A program made the translations under genes and the position numbers. A DNA stretch of 64,000 bases from Candidatus Methanobinarius endosymbioticus. Its GTDB lineage: Archaea; Methanobacteriota; Methanobacteria; Methanobacteriales; Methanobacteriaceae. Location of the stretch: assembly GCA_003315655.1 (NCBI GenBank), contig NIZT01000030.1:1-64000 (forward strand). Reading direction: 5' to 3'. Positions 1 through 9,963 of this stretch are shown piece by piece (positions within the stretch are counted from its first letter, which is position 1; each line of letters starts with the position of its first letter). Below the pieces are notes generated by a model. That model made no database searches, was not told the origin of the DNA, and saw only the letters and a program-made list of their open reading frames with translations.

Positions 1-11
1 ATTGTGGGGAA

Positions 12-1565
12 ATGTTATTAGAAGATGTGTTATCACTAATAAGTGAACAAAGTGAATTTTTCTTAAATTTAACAATTGAACATTAGAAATATCTTTGATA
101 GCAATAATAATTGGATTAACCATAGGGATTATTGTAAGTGAATATCAGAAAAATAAATGGATATTGAGTTTAATCAATTTTATTTACACCATACCGGCCA
201 TTACATTATTTGGTTTTTTAATACCTTTTACTGGAATAGGAGATATTAGTGCAATAATCGCTCTTACAATATACGTATTATTACCTATGGTAAGATATAC
301 ACATAGTGGAATTGTTAATATTGATAAAAATATAATCAAAGCTGCTAAAGGTATGGAAAATACAAAATTACAAATATTATACAAAATTAAACTCCCTCTT
401 GCTTTACCACGTATAATGTCTGCAATTCGTACAATGGTTGTTATGACTATAGCACTTACTGGTATTGCTACTTTTATTGGTGCAGAAAGACTTAGTGTAG
501 CTATTTATAGAGAAATAACTACCAACAATATTGTTATGACAGCGGCAGGGAGTATTTTAATAGCTATATTAGTTATAATAGTTGATTTTATACTTGGGCA
601 AATCAAAAAGTTAACTCAATATGAAAGACACCGATCCAACTTTGAAATTAAAGTAAGATCCATATTTTTCAATAAAAAAACTGTATTAAGGACTTTTCTT
701 ATTATTATTTGTGTATTTGCTGGAGGACAGCTATTAGCAAATTCTACAGAAGACATTATAAACATTGCAACAAAGCCAATGCCAGAACAATACATTATTG
801 GAGCCATGTTAGAAGAACTAATTGAACAAGATAGTAATCTAAATATTGAGCTAAGAACTGGAGTTGGTGGTGGAACAAGTACTATCCAACCCGGAATGGA
901 AAAAGAAGAATTTGATATGTATCCAGAATATACTGGTACTGATTGGATGGAAGTGTTAAAAGAAAAAGGAGTATATAATGAAAGTTCCTTTTCTCAATTA
1001 CAATTTAAATATAATCAAAAATATTATTTTACATGGGAGGGATGTATGGTTTTGATGATACTTATGGATAGCTGTAACTAAAGAAGTCGCAGCTAAATAT
1101 AATTTATCAACTTACTCAGATTTAGCGAAAGTTTCTGATCAATTAGCTTTTTGGTGCAGAATATGATTTTTATGAAAGAGAAGATGGATATGAAGCAATA
1201 TCTGAAGAATATGGATTTAATTTCAAAAGTACAACTGATTTAGATATTAGATTAAAGTACAATGCTCTTAAAGAAAATAAAATCGATGTAATGAATATTT
1301 TTACTACTGATGGCCAGTTGAATAATCCAAACATTGTTGTTTTAGAAGATGATAAAGAATTTTATCCATCATATCAATGTGGTAATGTAGTTAGAGAAGA
1401 TGTTTTAGAAAAACACCCTTAATTGAAGGAAATATTATTAAAACTAGAAGGATTAATTTCAGCTACAGATATGGCTCTGTGAATTATGAAGTTGAAATTA
1501 ATAAAAAAGACCCTAAAGACGTTACTCATGAATTTTTAAAAGAAAAGGAACTAGTTAATGATTAG
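12..1565 (+). pseudogene. OpuC-type betaine/carnitine/choline ABC transporter permease-binding protein fusion, broken
   Basis: In its intact form this protein would combine the membrane permease of an osmoprotectant (quaternary amine) importer with its C-terminal substrate-binding domain. The reading starts at an ATG at 12 after TGGGGAA (MLLEDVLSLISEQ). A T is missing near 85 (CATTAG where CATTTAG is expected), so the main open stretch restarts at 95. That stretch holds five or so hydrophobic permease segments, then a binding domain from about residue 225. Further frameshifts fall near 1040-1075, near 1150 (extra T in a T run) and near 1425, and the reading ends at 1565. At least four lesions make it a pseudogene. 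The intact cognate ATPase follows at once. The fold assignment rests on family resemblance to OpuCB/OpuCC fusions; the substrate is inferred. Confidence 0.8.
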
Positions 1566-1591
1566 TGATTAGAAAATTAGGAAGTGAAAAA

Positions 1592-2326
1592 ATGGTAGTT
1601 GCAATTGAATTTGAAGATGTTAAAAAATCATATGATGATAAAACTATATTAGAAAATTTTAATTTGAAAATTGATAAAGGAGAATTTGTAACCATTATTG
1701 GAAGTTCAGGAAGTGGAAAAACTACTGCTTTGAAAATGATTAATGAACTAATCAAACCAAATGAAGGTAAAATTTTCATATCAGGAAATGATATTTCCAA
1801 AGAAGATGGAGTAAATTTAAGGAGAAATATTGGTTATGTTATTCAAGGAAATGTATTGTTTCCTCATTTAACAGTAGAAAAAAACATTGCATATGTTCCA
1901 AATTTATTAAATAAAAAAAATTATGAAAAAACAGAACATGCAGTTAAAAAGTGGATTAAAGTGGTTGATTTAGACAAAAGTTTATTAAAAAAATACCCTT
2001 TCGAACTTTCTGGTGGGCAACAACAGAGAGTTGGAATTGCAAGAGCTTTAGCTGCCTCTCCTGAAATTCTTTTAATGGATGAACCATTTGGGTCTGTAGA
2101 TGCAATAACACGAAATCAATTGCAAAAAGAAATTAAAAGAATTCATGACGAAACTAATATCACCATAGTTTTTGTAACTCATGATATTAATGAAGCATTG
2201 CTTTTAGGAGATAAAATACTGATTATAAATGATGGTGAAATTGAACAATATGGTACTCCTGAACAGATCAAAAATGAACCAAAAACAGATTTTGCAAAAA
2301 AATTAATAGGAAATAACTTATATTAA
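1592..2326 (+). CDS. OpuCA/ProV-like quaternary amine ABC transporter ATP-binding protein
   Basis: This is the ATPase subunit that would energise import of glycine betaine, carnitine or choline. It reads openly over about 244 residues. Visible motifs are Walker A (GSSGSGKTT), the ABC signature (LSGGQQQR), Walker B (ILLMDEP) and the switch histidine (VTHDI). An in-frame GTG at 1565 overlaps the upstream stop, but the ATG at 1592 sits behind AGGAAGTGA and starts the usual N-terminus (MVVAIEFEDVKKSY). There is no CBS-domain tail, unlike many ProV/OpuCA proteins, so it ends soon after the nucleotide-binding domain. Its permease/binding partner just upstream is broken, so the ATPase may be an orphan or serve another permease. 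The family call is firm and the substrate is inferred from the neighbour. Confidence 0.9.
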   Translation: MVVAIEFEDVKKSYDDKTILENFNLKIDKGEFVTIIGSSGSGKTTALKMINELIKPNEGKIFISGNDISKEDGVNLRRNIGYVIQGNVLFPHLTVEKNIAYVPNLLNKKNYEKTEHAVKKWIKVVDLDKSLLKKYPFELSGGQQQRVGIARALAASPEILLMDEPFGSVDAITRNQLQKEIKRIHDETNITIVFVTHDINEALLLGDKILIINDGEIEQYGTPEQIKNEPKTDFAKKLIGNNLY

Positions 2327-2344
2327 CCATATTATTAAAATAAG

Positions 2345-2692
2345 TTATATTGATTTATTTAGATGAATAGTAGTTGAAAGAATATCAGTAGTTTCTAGTT
2401 TAAATAGTACTGGTCTTAATCCATCATTACAACATACTATAGCTACACTCGGTTTTTTTATCCAATCTTCATGATAAAATAAAGTATCTTCAGCTCCATG
2501 AGCTAATGCAAAAACATGCTGATAGATAGCTTTCCATGCTTCATCACAAAAACCTTCGGGTTTCCTATAATCCCCATAAAATATTTCCCCTTTTTTATGT
2601 ATAGGACAGGTGCTTAATCCATCAATATCATGCTCTTTTGAAAGTTCTTCTTCAAATGTAGTTTTCAAAACTGTTATTTTAACTTTTTTCAT
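2345..2692 (-). CDS. TIGR04076-family small protein of unknown function
   Basis: This intact 115-residue cytoplasmic protein has no assigned reaction. It matches what I recall of the TIGR04076 family: an N-terminal VKITVLK strand, a CP motif about residue 29 (STCPIHKKGE), the PEGFCDEAW motif, and the C-terminal signature CCNDGLRPVLFKLE. The conserved cysteines and tryptophan could bind metal or a cofactor, but nothing here proves it. The last 15 or so residues extend past the usual end of the family. It is convergent with the OpuC ATPase gene and lies on the opposite strand from the ECF operon. The ATG at 2692 is preceded only by an A/T-rich stretch. Confidence 0.75.
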   Translation of the reverse strand: MKKVKITVLKTTFEEELSKEHDIDGLSTCPIHKKGEIFYGDYRKPEGFCDEAWKAIYQHVFALAHGAEDTLFYHEDWIKKPSVAIVCCNDGLRPVLFKLETTDILSTTIHLNKSI

Positions 2693-2929
2693 TTTTTTGG
2701 ATTCATAAATATTACCATCTACACTTTTATATATTATACCCTATATTTTTATTTTTACTTATTTTGCAAAAAGTTTTATATACTTTTAAAATAAGATTTT
2801 ATTTATCAATATATTTGATTACTTATAAAACTAAATTGAAATATTTATATAATAGTAAAATAATAAAAAATTAACGAAATTATATTTAATGGATTATTTC
2901 CCTACTAATTTAATTTTTTTAATGATATT

Positions 2930-3829
2930 ATGAATGTGATTACTATTCATCCTACAATATATACAATTTATTATATTATTCTAATATTATTTGCACTATT
3001 ATTTAATAATATATATTATTTAGTAGCATTTTTAGTATTTATAGTAATACTATTGTTTTTACAGAAAAGTAAAAAAGAAATAAAACCCACATTAAAATAT
3101 TTTATTCCTATGTCACTAATTATTATAATCTTAAATCCATTATTTTCTCATGTAGGAACTACAAAAATTTTTTTAATGGGAAATTATTTTATTACATTAG
3201 AATCATTAGCATATGGTTTTTTAATGGATTTTTCACTATTAATAATTTTATTATTATTTGTATCGTTTAATAAATATGTAGATTATCAAAAACTTCTTTA
3301 TTTAACTTCAAATCATTTTCCTAATGTTTCGATGATTGTAGTGATGGTTATGCGTTTTATTCCATTATTAAATTATCGTTTAGGTGAAGTTAATAAGATA
3401 TTCGATTTTGAACATGGAAATTCCGATGAATCAAAGATAGATAAAATAAAAAAAATGGGATCTATATTAGCTGTAGTAATATTTTGGTCTTTAGAAGAAT
3501 CAATGCTAACAGCTAAATCTATGAAAGCTAGAGGATATGGTATTTTTAAAAGAAGCAGTTATTTAAGGTACAAAATTAATAGAATAGACATTATTTTAAT
3601 TGGAATTATAATGTTATGTGCTATAATAAGCTTATTGGGACTATATTATGGAATAGGTAATGTGGAGATTTATCCTACATTAACTCCATCCTTTTTCAAT
3701 TTTCCACTAGATTTTCCTTTAAATGTATTTTATTTAACTTTTTTGGTTTTATTGTCACCATTAATATTTTTAGAATTAAAAGAAAGAGTTATTTGGAAAC
3801 TTAGGAGTAAAACATATGGATTTAATTAA
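2930..3829 (+). CDS. ecfT: ECF transporter transmembrane coupling subunit EcfT (CbiQ family)
   Basis: EcfT is the membrane scaffold of an energy-coupling-factor importer. It connects the two ATPase domains to a substrate-binding S component. The 299-residue product has hydrophobic segments near residues 10-45, 55-75, 85-115, 130-150 and 215-285. The cytoplasmic coupling region holds the characteristic Ala-Arg-Gly motif (SMKARGYG, about residue 201). It is the first gene of a T-A-S operon, and its last 14 bases overlap the start of the fused ATPase gene. This is an intact, complete gene in a window where many transporters are broken, which suggests the imported vitamin or metal matters to the organism. 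Family assignment is confident. Confidence 0.88.
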   Translation: MNVITIHPTIYTIYYIILILFALLFNNIYYLVAFLVFIVILLFLQKSKKEIKPTLKYFIPMSLIIIILNPLFSHVGTTKIFLMGNYFITLESLAYGFLMDFSLLIILLLFVSFNKYVDYQKLLYLTSNHFPNVSMIVVMVMRFIPLLNYRLGEVNKIFDFEHGNSDESKIDKIKKMGSILAVVIFWSLEESMLTAKSMKARGYGIFKRSSYLRYKINRIDIILIGIIMLCAIISLLGLYYGIGNVEIYPTLTPSFFNFPLDFPLNVFYLTFLVLLSPLIFLELKERVIWKLRSKTYGFN

Positions 3830-5615
3830 ATTTGAAAATTTTAATTTTTCTTATTCTCCTAATGAAAAAATTTTTTCTGAACTTAATTTAACTATAAAAC
3901 GAGGAGATTTTGTTTTATTCTGTGGACCTTCAGGATGTGGTAAAACAACATTAATCATGAATTTAAAAAATGAAATCAGACCAATAGGTGAAGAAGAGGG
4001 AATTATTTATTATGACGGAGAAAATATTCGTGAAATAGATAAAGAGAAATCTGCAAGAGAAATAGGATTTTTGTTTCAAAATCCTGAAAATCAATTTGTT
4101 TCTGATACAGTGATTCAGGAAATTAGTTTTTCTTTAGAAAATATGGGCGTATCTACCGAAGAAATAAGAACCAGAATAGCAGAAATGTCAACTTTTTTTG
4201 GATTAGATAAAATTCTCTATAAAAAAATAGATGAACTCTCAGGTGGACAAAAACAGCTTGTTAATTTATGCTCTCTTCTTATATTAAAACCTAAAGCACT
4301 ACTTCTAGATGAACCAACTTCTCAGTTAGACCCAATAGCATCCTATGATTTTTTAGCCATGCTTCGTAGATTAAATGAAGAATTTTCTATGACTATACTC
4401 ATGACAGAACATAGGATAAATAATGTATTTCCATTTATTGATCAAGCGGTTTTTATAGAAAATGGAGAAATAAAATACAATAATTCACCTCAAAATATAT
4501 GTTTAGAAACTTGGAATAATGATATATTTTCCAACTATCTTCCAGCTACTGCATTAGTTCATTTTTTATTTAAAAATTATTATTCTTTCATTAAAAATAA
4601 AACAATTCCAATAAGTATCAGAGATGGATTAAATAGTATGTATGATATGAATGAAGAAATAGGAGTTAAAACTGATAATACTTTTTATGATGAATACTTA
4701 AGATTAAAAAAAAATGAAAATATTAAAAATAATGAAAATATTGAAGATAATAAAACTATTGAAAATAATGAAGTTAAAAGTAATGAAAGTAATGATTATT
4801 CCGTTTTTGAATGTAAAGATCTTTGGTTTGGCTATGAAAAAAATAATTTAGTAATAAAAGATATTTCTTTTAAAATTATCAAAGGCGAGTTTATTAGTAT
4901 TTTAGGAGGAAATGGTACGGGTAAAAGTACTTTATTACAACTTTTAGCTAAAATCCTAAAACCAATTAAAGGAAAGTTAAAAATTGACAAAGAAATACAG
5001 TTAGCTTATGTTCATCAAAATCCTATGATTCATTTTAGACATGAAACTGTTGCAGAAGAGCTAAAAATTGATATTGAGTCACATGATAAATACTTAGAAA
5101 ATCGAGATATAGACAATTCTAATTTTAATAATAATACTAAAGATATTAATGATACTAACGATATTTTATCAGATAAAATAAAATTAATAAATTTTTTTGA
5201 AATAGAAACTTTGTTAGAAAAACATCCTTATGATTGTAGTAGTGGAGAACAGCAAAAAATAGTTATCATGAAAGCATTATTAAAAAAACCAGATATTTTA
5301 TTTTTAGATGAACCTACTAAAGGATTAGATCCGATGTTTAAAAAGAATCTTGGAGAAAAATTTAAAGAATTGCAAAAAAATGGCTTATCCATAGTAATGG
5401 TTACACATGATATTGATTTTGCTGCAGATTATACTGATAGAAGTTTTTTAATATTTGATGGGAATATTCAAGTTGATAGTACTCCTAAAGAACTTTTTTA
5501 TAGTAATAATTTTTACACAACTTTTGTAAATAGAATGGTGAAAAATTATATACCTAAATGTATAACTCTCAATGATTTGAAAAAGATATGGAATAAAAAT
5601 ATAGAAAAAATATAA
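3816..5615 (+). CDS. ecfA: ECF transporter double ATPase (EcfA-EcfA' fusion)
   Basis: This one 599-residue protein carries both nucleotide-binding domains of an ECF importer, normally two subunits. Domain 1 has Walker A GPSGCGKTT (about residue 36), signature LSGGQKQ and Walker B ALLLDEPTSQLDP. Domain 2 has Walker A GGNGTGKST (about residue 363), signature SSGEQQK and Walker B ILFLDEPTKGLDP. Between them lies an Asn/Glu-rich low-complexity linker (DNA about 4707-4800). A second Asn/Asp-rich patch sits inside domain 2 (about 5095-5160), between the Q-loop and signature regions. The start overlaps ecfT. Both sites look catalytically complete. Fused A-A proteins are known in archaeal ECF systems. 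The low-complexity inserts resemble those in other genes of this window. Confidence 0.9.
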   Translation: MDLIKFENFNFSYSPNEKIFSELNLTIKRGDFVLFCGPSGCGKTTLIMNLKNEIRPIGEEEGIIYYDGENIREIDKEKSAREIGFLFQNPENQFVSDTVIQEISFSLENMGVSTEEIRTRIAEMSTFFGLDKILYKKIDELSGGQKQLVNLCSLLILKPKALLLDEPTSQLDPIASYDFLAMLRRLNEEFSMTILMTEHRINNVFPFIDQAVFIENGEIKYNNSPQNICLETWNNDIFSNYLPATALVHFLFKNYYSFIKNKTIPISIRDGLNSMYDMNEEIGVKTDNTFYDEYLRLKKNENIKNNENIEDNKTIENNEVKSNESNDYSVFECKDLWFGYEKNNLVIKDISFKIIKGEFISILGGNGTGKSTLLQLLAKILKPIKGKLKIDKEIQLAYVHQNPMIHFRHETVAEELKIDIESHDKYLENRDIDNSNFNNNTKDINDTNDILSDKIKLINFFEIETLLEKHPYDCSSGEQQKIVIMKALLKKPDILFLDEPTKGLDPMFKKNLGEKFKELQKNGLSIVMVTHDIDFAADYTDRSFLIFDGNIQVDSTPKELFYSNNFYTTFVNRMVKNYIPKCITLNDLKKIWNKNIEKI

Positions 5616-5695
5616 AAATAGATTAATATAATCAAATAACTCAAATTAATTAAAAATTATTAAGTATATTATTAAGTATAATAAGTGGTGAAAAA

Positions 5696-6325
5696 ATGGA
5701 AATCATGACATTAACATATTGGATAATATTATTTGTGTTGATAATTGGCGTGTTTGTAGCATTTTTCAAAATGTTTGAAAAATCTAAGCCAACAGTTGAA
5801 AATATTGTTATAATAGCTATTTTAGTGGCCATAGCTGCATTAGGAACATTACCTACAGCTGCAATTCCTGGAGTCCAAGCAGCCTCATTTATTATAATCA
5901 TGACAGGTATTGTTTTTGGTAAACAAACTGGATTTATAACTGGTACATTAACACCATTAGTGACAGGCTTATTTTTAGGTTTAGGATTTTGGACTGTATT
6001 GCAAATGGTTGGTTGGAGCCTTATGGGACTAACTGCCAGAATTTTAAGTAAAAATTTAAAAAACAATGATCTTTCAAGAGCTATTTTCGGATTAGGATGG
6101 GGATTTTTGTATGGATGGATAAGTAATATTGGAATGTTACCATTTTTAGGAACAATATCATTAGGGGGAGTATTAGGAGTATATGCTGCTAGTTTTACCT
6201 TTGATCTTGTTCATGGTATTGTAAATGTAGTATTGTTAGTTCTATTGTTTGGAACTTTTGAAAAAATCTTTCTGAGAGCTAAACAAAAGTATTTTTCAAA
6301 TAATGAGACATTATTTCAAAATTAA
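5696..6325 (+). CDS. ECF transporter substrate-binding membrane subunit (S component)
   Basis: This 209-residue polytopic membrane protein should capture the substrate for the EcfT/EcfA module upstream. It has about six hydrophobic helices with small-residue-rich loops typical of ECF S components, including AALGTLPTAAIPGVQ and GIVFGKQTGFITGTL. The ATG at 5696 is preceded by AAGTGGTGAAAAA, a good ribosome binding site. The gap from ecfA is 80 bp, consistent with a T-A-S operon. The closest match in memory is the general ECF S-component family of methanogens. The substrate (cobamide, another vitamin or a metal) cannot be decided from sequence alone. The gene is intact. Confidence 0.75.
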   Translation: MEIMTLTYWIILFVLIIGVFVAFFKMFEKSKPTVENIVIIAILVAIAALGTLPTAAIPGVQAASFIIIMTGIVFGKQTGFITGTLTPLVTGLFLGLGFWTVLQMVGWSLMGLTARILSKNLKNNDLSRAIFGLGWGFLYGWISNIGMLPFLGTISLGGVLGVYAASFTFDLVHGIVNVVLLVLLFGTFEKIFLRAKQKYFSNNETLFQN

Positions 6326-6361
6326 TAATTCAATTAAAATTAATAGATAAGGTGTATTTTT

Positions 6362-7105
6362 ATGAAAATAGGAGTTTCTTCATCATCATGTATGGGGAAA
6401 AATATTCAAGAAAGTTTAGAATTTGCTGAAAGCATAAATATTGAATATTTTGAAATATTAAATGAATATCCAAATGATATAATTGATATTGAATTAATGA
6501 ATTCCTATAATCTTAAATATACCATACATTCACCTATCACAGATTTGAATTTAGCTTCATTGAATAAATCAATGAAAAAAGCTTCTATAAATGAAGTCAA
6601 AATGTCTATAGATCTAGCGAATAAATTAGATAGTAATATTGTAGTAGTTCATCCATCAGGCTTCACACTTTTAGGTTATCCCTGTGAAGAGAAAATATTA
6701 TCAAAATGTAAAGACTCCATGAAAAAATGTGGAGACTATGGAAAAGAAAATGAAGTAATGGTTACTATTGAAAATATGTCTAATATAGAAGGGGTTCTCT
6801 ATCAAAATATAGATAAATTGAATGAATTACTCATAGAACTAGATATGTATATGACATTAGATGTTGGGCATGCATGTACAGCAGGATTTCAAGAAAAAGA
6901 TTTATTTTTTGAATCTATAAAACATGTTCATTTAGCAGATAACTTTCATGACAATGATCTCCACTTAGGTTTAGGTGAAGGAAATATTAATTTCAAAGAA
7001 GTTTTTGAAATTTTTAAAAAAAATAAATATGATGGAAAATATGTAATTGAAGTTATTGATAAGAAATCAGTGCTTAATAGTCTTGATTATTTAAATAAAA
7101 TATAA
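6362..7105 (+). CDS. Sugar phosphate isomerase/epimerase-like TIM-barrel protein
   Basis: This 247-residue cytoplasmic protein belongs to the xylose isomerase-like/AP endonuclease 2 superfamily. Metal-binding residues of the barrel are recognisable: the histidine in VVVHPSG, the glutamate in TIENMSN, the Asp/His in LDVGHAC, HVHLADN, the late HLGLGEGNI stretch and the final glutamate in YVIEVID. The ATG follows AAGGTGTATTTTT. It begins 36 bp after the ECF S gene and may be co-transcribed with it. A paralogue with the same HP-G, EN-P, DWGHA and LGEG landmarks lies at 55580-56392 on the minus strand. The substrate is unknown. Such proteins are common in methanogens, so the family call is good but the reaction is not specified. 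Confidence 0.8.
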   Translation: MKIGVSSSSCMGKNIQESLEFAESINIEYFEILNEYPNDIIDIELMNSYNLKYTIHSPITDLNLASLNKSMKKASINEVKMSIDLANKLDSNIVVVHPSGFTLLGYPCEEKILSKCKDSMKKCGDYGKENEVMVTIENMSNIEGVLYQNIDKLNELLIELDMYMTLDVGHACTAGFQEKDLFFESIKHVHLADNFHDNDLHLGLGEGNINFKEVFEIFKKNKYDGKYVIEVIDKKSVLNSLDYLNKI

Positions 7106-7198
7106 TAAAATAATAATAAATGAAATAAATCAATAATACCAAAATAATTAAAATAATAAACTTAATTTACTAAAAAATGAAAATAAGGAGGTATTATA

Positions 7199-7881
7199 AT
7201 GGATATGGTGTCAATACTTTGACAAATTGGAATTTTATCTGTAATTTTAGTTTTTGGAATCAGAATAGGATTATCTAATCTAAAAAAGAGATATGTATTT
7301 GCAATAACTATTGCTTATGGTCTAGGAATCCAAGTATTTATTGAAATTGCTGAAAATTCTTCTACACACCTTACAGACCTTATTTATACATATAATACAT
7401 GGTTTTTCTTAATTATGGCAGCAATAAGGATCATGTCCGGATTATATAGTATTAGAGAATGGAAAGTTCATGAGAAAAATACAAGTATTGCCACATGTTT
7501 GGGAGTTGTAGCTCCATGTCCACGTTGTTTTGGATCTATAATAGCAAGTGTGTTTTTTGGGCCCCAACAGTAGGACTTGGAACTTTTGTACTTAGTCAAT
7601 ATGTTGCATTAGCTTTAATGATAATAATTTTAGCAACATATTTTGCATCAAATCTAATCGTGAAAGTTATAAAGAAACCATATCCCATTATTCTTGGGAA
7701 TTTTATGTTATTTTTAGGTTTATACTTTTTAGCTTCTTCGGTAATTTTACCTAATATTATGAGTATTTTAGGTCAAAGCATTGAAGAAATAACTATAGAA
7801 TCGGTTTCATCATTGGTAACTATTACCATTGTGTTTATAGCTATAATTATATTAGGTATTTTCATTAATAAAAAAAAGTAG
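7199..7881 (+). pseudogene. DUF2162 predicted membrane transporter, broken
   Basis: The intact form would be a roughly 225-residue, six-helix membrane protein of family DUF2162. I know this family from methanogens as a partner of ExbB/MotA-type proteins. The start is strong (AAGGAGGTATTATA then ATG at 7199), but codon 8 is TGA at 7220-7222 where tryptophan is expected. A second lesion is the loss of one G from a GGGG run at about 7558-7562, which throws the frame into TAG. The correct frame resumes from there as APTVGLGTFVLSQY and runs to 7881. A CxxC pair (APCPRC) lies before the break. It is the first of three adjacent decayed genes that form a known module. Confidence 0.75.
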
Positions 7882-8045
7882 TATATTGAATGAATGACTA
7901 AGTAAATGAATGAGATTATAATAATTGAAAAATTATTAAATATCCTTAAATTAATAAAAAATTAAATGAAAATTATTTTAAACCAAATAATTAGCTTAAA
8001 AATTAATTAAATAACTAAATAAAAGAAATTTAAATAAAATGGATC

Positions 8046-8740
8046 ATGATATATGTGGTTGCAAGTATTCCTGGAAGTGAAATTTTAACGTCAGCTTTGA
8101 ATGTAATTTCTCAAAGTCTATTTAATACCTGTTATAGTAATATTACTTATTTTCGTATTTTATGCATTAATAACACTAGAAGGATTAATATCAGAATTTA
8201 TTAGCAGAAAAAATACCAGTCTCAGAAATTAAAGAATTAATATTTTCAATCTCAACATCAAATGATGTAAAAACAACAAAAAATACAATAGACAATTCTA
8301 TTATACCTAAATCACAAAAAGAAATTTTAAATGAACTTTTATCAGCAAATTCTCTAAATAAAGGAACAGGAAAAGCATTAGCTAGAAAATTAATTGAAAG
8401 TGAAGAAGATAGAATTGAACAAATATTAGAAAAAACAGATGTCATCACTAGAATCGGCCCAACATTAGGTTTAATGGGAACATTAATTCCAATGGAACTT
8501 GGTTTAGCAGCGCTAGGAAGTGGAGATGTAACAGCACTTGCACAAGCTATAATAGTAGCTTTTGACACAACTGTTGTAGGTATTGGTTCAGGAGCTGTTG
8601 CTTACTTAACTTCTAAAATACGAAGAAGATGGTACGACAATTATCTCTCAAACCTAGATGCACTATCAGATGCAATCCTTGAAAACAAAAATCATATGAA
8701 AGACAATATTATTGCAAGTGAAACTATTGAAAATGAATAA
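8046..8740 (+). pseudogene. MotA/TolQ/ExbB proton-channel family protein, broken
   Basis: When intact this would be the proton-conducting inner-membrane subunit of an ExbB/TolQ-like energiser. Reading begins at the ATG at 8046 (MIYVVASIPGSEIL). An extra T near 8120 and an extra A in an A run near 8207 disrupt the first transmembrane and cytoplasmic parts. From about 8213 the frame is open through the core, including the conserved TM pair ITRIGPTLGLMGTLIPM and TTVVGIGSGAVAYL. A TAA at 8738-8740 ends it, but the same frame continues for 23 codons of Asn/Ile/Glu/Ser repeats to another TAA at 8807-8809. The 8740 stop may therefore be premature. It lies between DUF2162 and DUF2149, the expected module order. 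Confidence 0.78.
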
Positions 8741-8839
8741 GATAATATTGGAAATAACAATATTGAAAGTAGTATTGAGAATAATAATATTGAAAGTAAT
8801 AAATTATAAATAATAACAACAATTGTATGGAGAATTAAA

Positions 8840-9178
8840 ATAGTTAGAAAAAAACCTATTCGATGAAGATCACAAAAAACTGAAGAAGATCCGACGACAA
8901 GGACTACTAATCTTGTTGACACAATGTTAGTCATGTCAGTTGGACTTTTAGTATTTGTTGTCCTATCATGGAATATGCAAGACGTTGTTTTCAGTGATAT
9001 GACACGAGAAGAAAAACAAGAAACAATGGAAGTCATGAAAAACGTGATAGAATTAAATAAGGGTAATGAAATTAATGATACTCCTGATGTTTCTAATGGA
9101 TCCGATGATGGATACACTGAAATGGGAAAAGTATACAAAGATCCTTCGACGGGAAAATTGATAATGGTTGAAGAATAA
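8840..9178 (+). pseudogene. DUF2149 (ExbD-like single-helix protein), start codon lost and nonsense codon
   Basis: This family is a short membrane protein with one N-terminal helix and a soluble tail, found beside ExbB-like proteins in methanogens. The frame is unbroken from 8840 to 9178 apart from two point lesions. The expected ATG behind GGAGAATTAAA is ATA at 8840-8842. Codon 9 is TGA at 8864-8866 where CGA (Arg) fits the basic RKKPIRxRS sequence. Downstream are the helix (LVDTMLVMSVGLLVFVVLSW) and the family-like end MGKVYKDPSTGKLIMVE. Both lesions are G:C to A:T transitions. A shortened product from an internal ATG (8924) would lack most of the N-terminal cytoplasmic part but keep most of the helix. 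Confidence 0.75.
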
Positions 9179-9472
9179 TATTCTTTATATATTTTTTAAT
9201 AATAATATTATTATTTTATCTTTTTTTATTTTTTAAAGGCTTTTTTATATTTAAATTTATCATATATGTAATTATTTGATATATTTATTGATATTGTGTT
9301 TTTATTTCAAATATAACAAAAAATACATTCATTCTATACAAATAAAAAAATAACTATTTTATCAAATATAATTGAATTTTTATATTAAATAGATAATTTT
9401 ATATTATTTAAATTTTATAATATAACTCATAAAATTCAAATAATCATGCTTATTTATGGGGATATACATTAA

Positions 9473-9926
9473 ATGGTCAATATTTTAAAGAAAAAAAATA
9501 ATATAATATTTTTTAGTATTTATAAGTATAATGGTACTTTTAAGTCTATCAATAGTTATAAATGAAGAATATTCTATTAGTGGTGATAAAACAGCCCATA
9601 ATATAGAATTGAACAAGGCATCCGCAGGTAGTGTATTAGTAAATATTAAAGATTCAGGTAAAAAAATCAGGAGCAAAATCTCATCAACTAAATATAATGA
9701 AAATGGAAAAGCTCTGAAAGATGCAACTGTTAAAATTTATAAAAACAATGTCGAAGTTAAAAATGGAAATACAAACTCATCTGGTCAATATAAAACACAA
9801 TTAGAGGATGGAAATTATACTTTTAGGATATCATATTCCACTTATAAAACTCATGTGAAAAACTATGAAATTATAGAAAATAAAACAATTAATCATTATT
9901 CCAGCCCAAGATTATTTGTTTCATAG
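9473..9926 (+). pseudogene. Secreted protein with carboxypeptidase-regulatory-like/CNA-B domain, frameshifted signal peptide
   Basis: The product would be exported and carry one small beta-sandwich repeat of the kind used as a spacer in surface proteins (KDATVKIYKNNVEVKNG, then GQYKTQLEDGNYTFRIS). The natural start appears to be the ATG at 9473 after GGGGAT. One extra T in the T run near 9510-9516 breaks the signal peptide. The correct frame (FLVFISIMVLLSLSIVI) resumes and stays open to 9926. An internal ATG at 9531 could still begin a product with half a signal peptide, so this lesion might be tolerated. The gene lies at the start of a stretch of decayed surface genes. The domain call is moderate; the function is unknown. 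Confidence 0.6.
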
Positions 9927-9963
9927 TTAATTATGGTGGAAACAACCAAAAATTGATAAATTA

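Noticed and set aside
8692-9138. 148-residue minus-strand ORF opposite the ExbB tail and DUF2149
   Set aside because: Antisense to recognisable coding sequence, with Ser/Ile/Leu-rich reverse-frame composition and no family resemblance.
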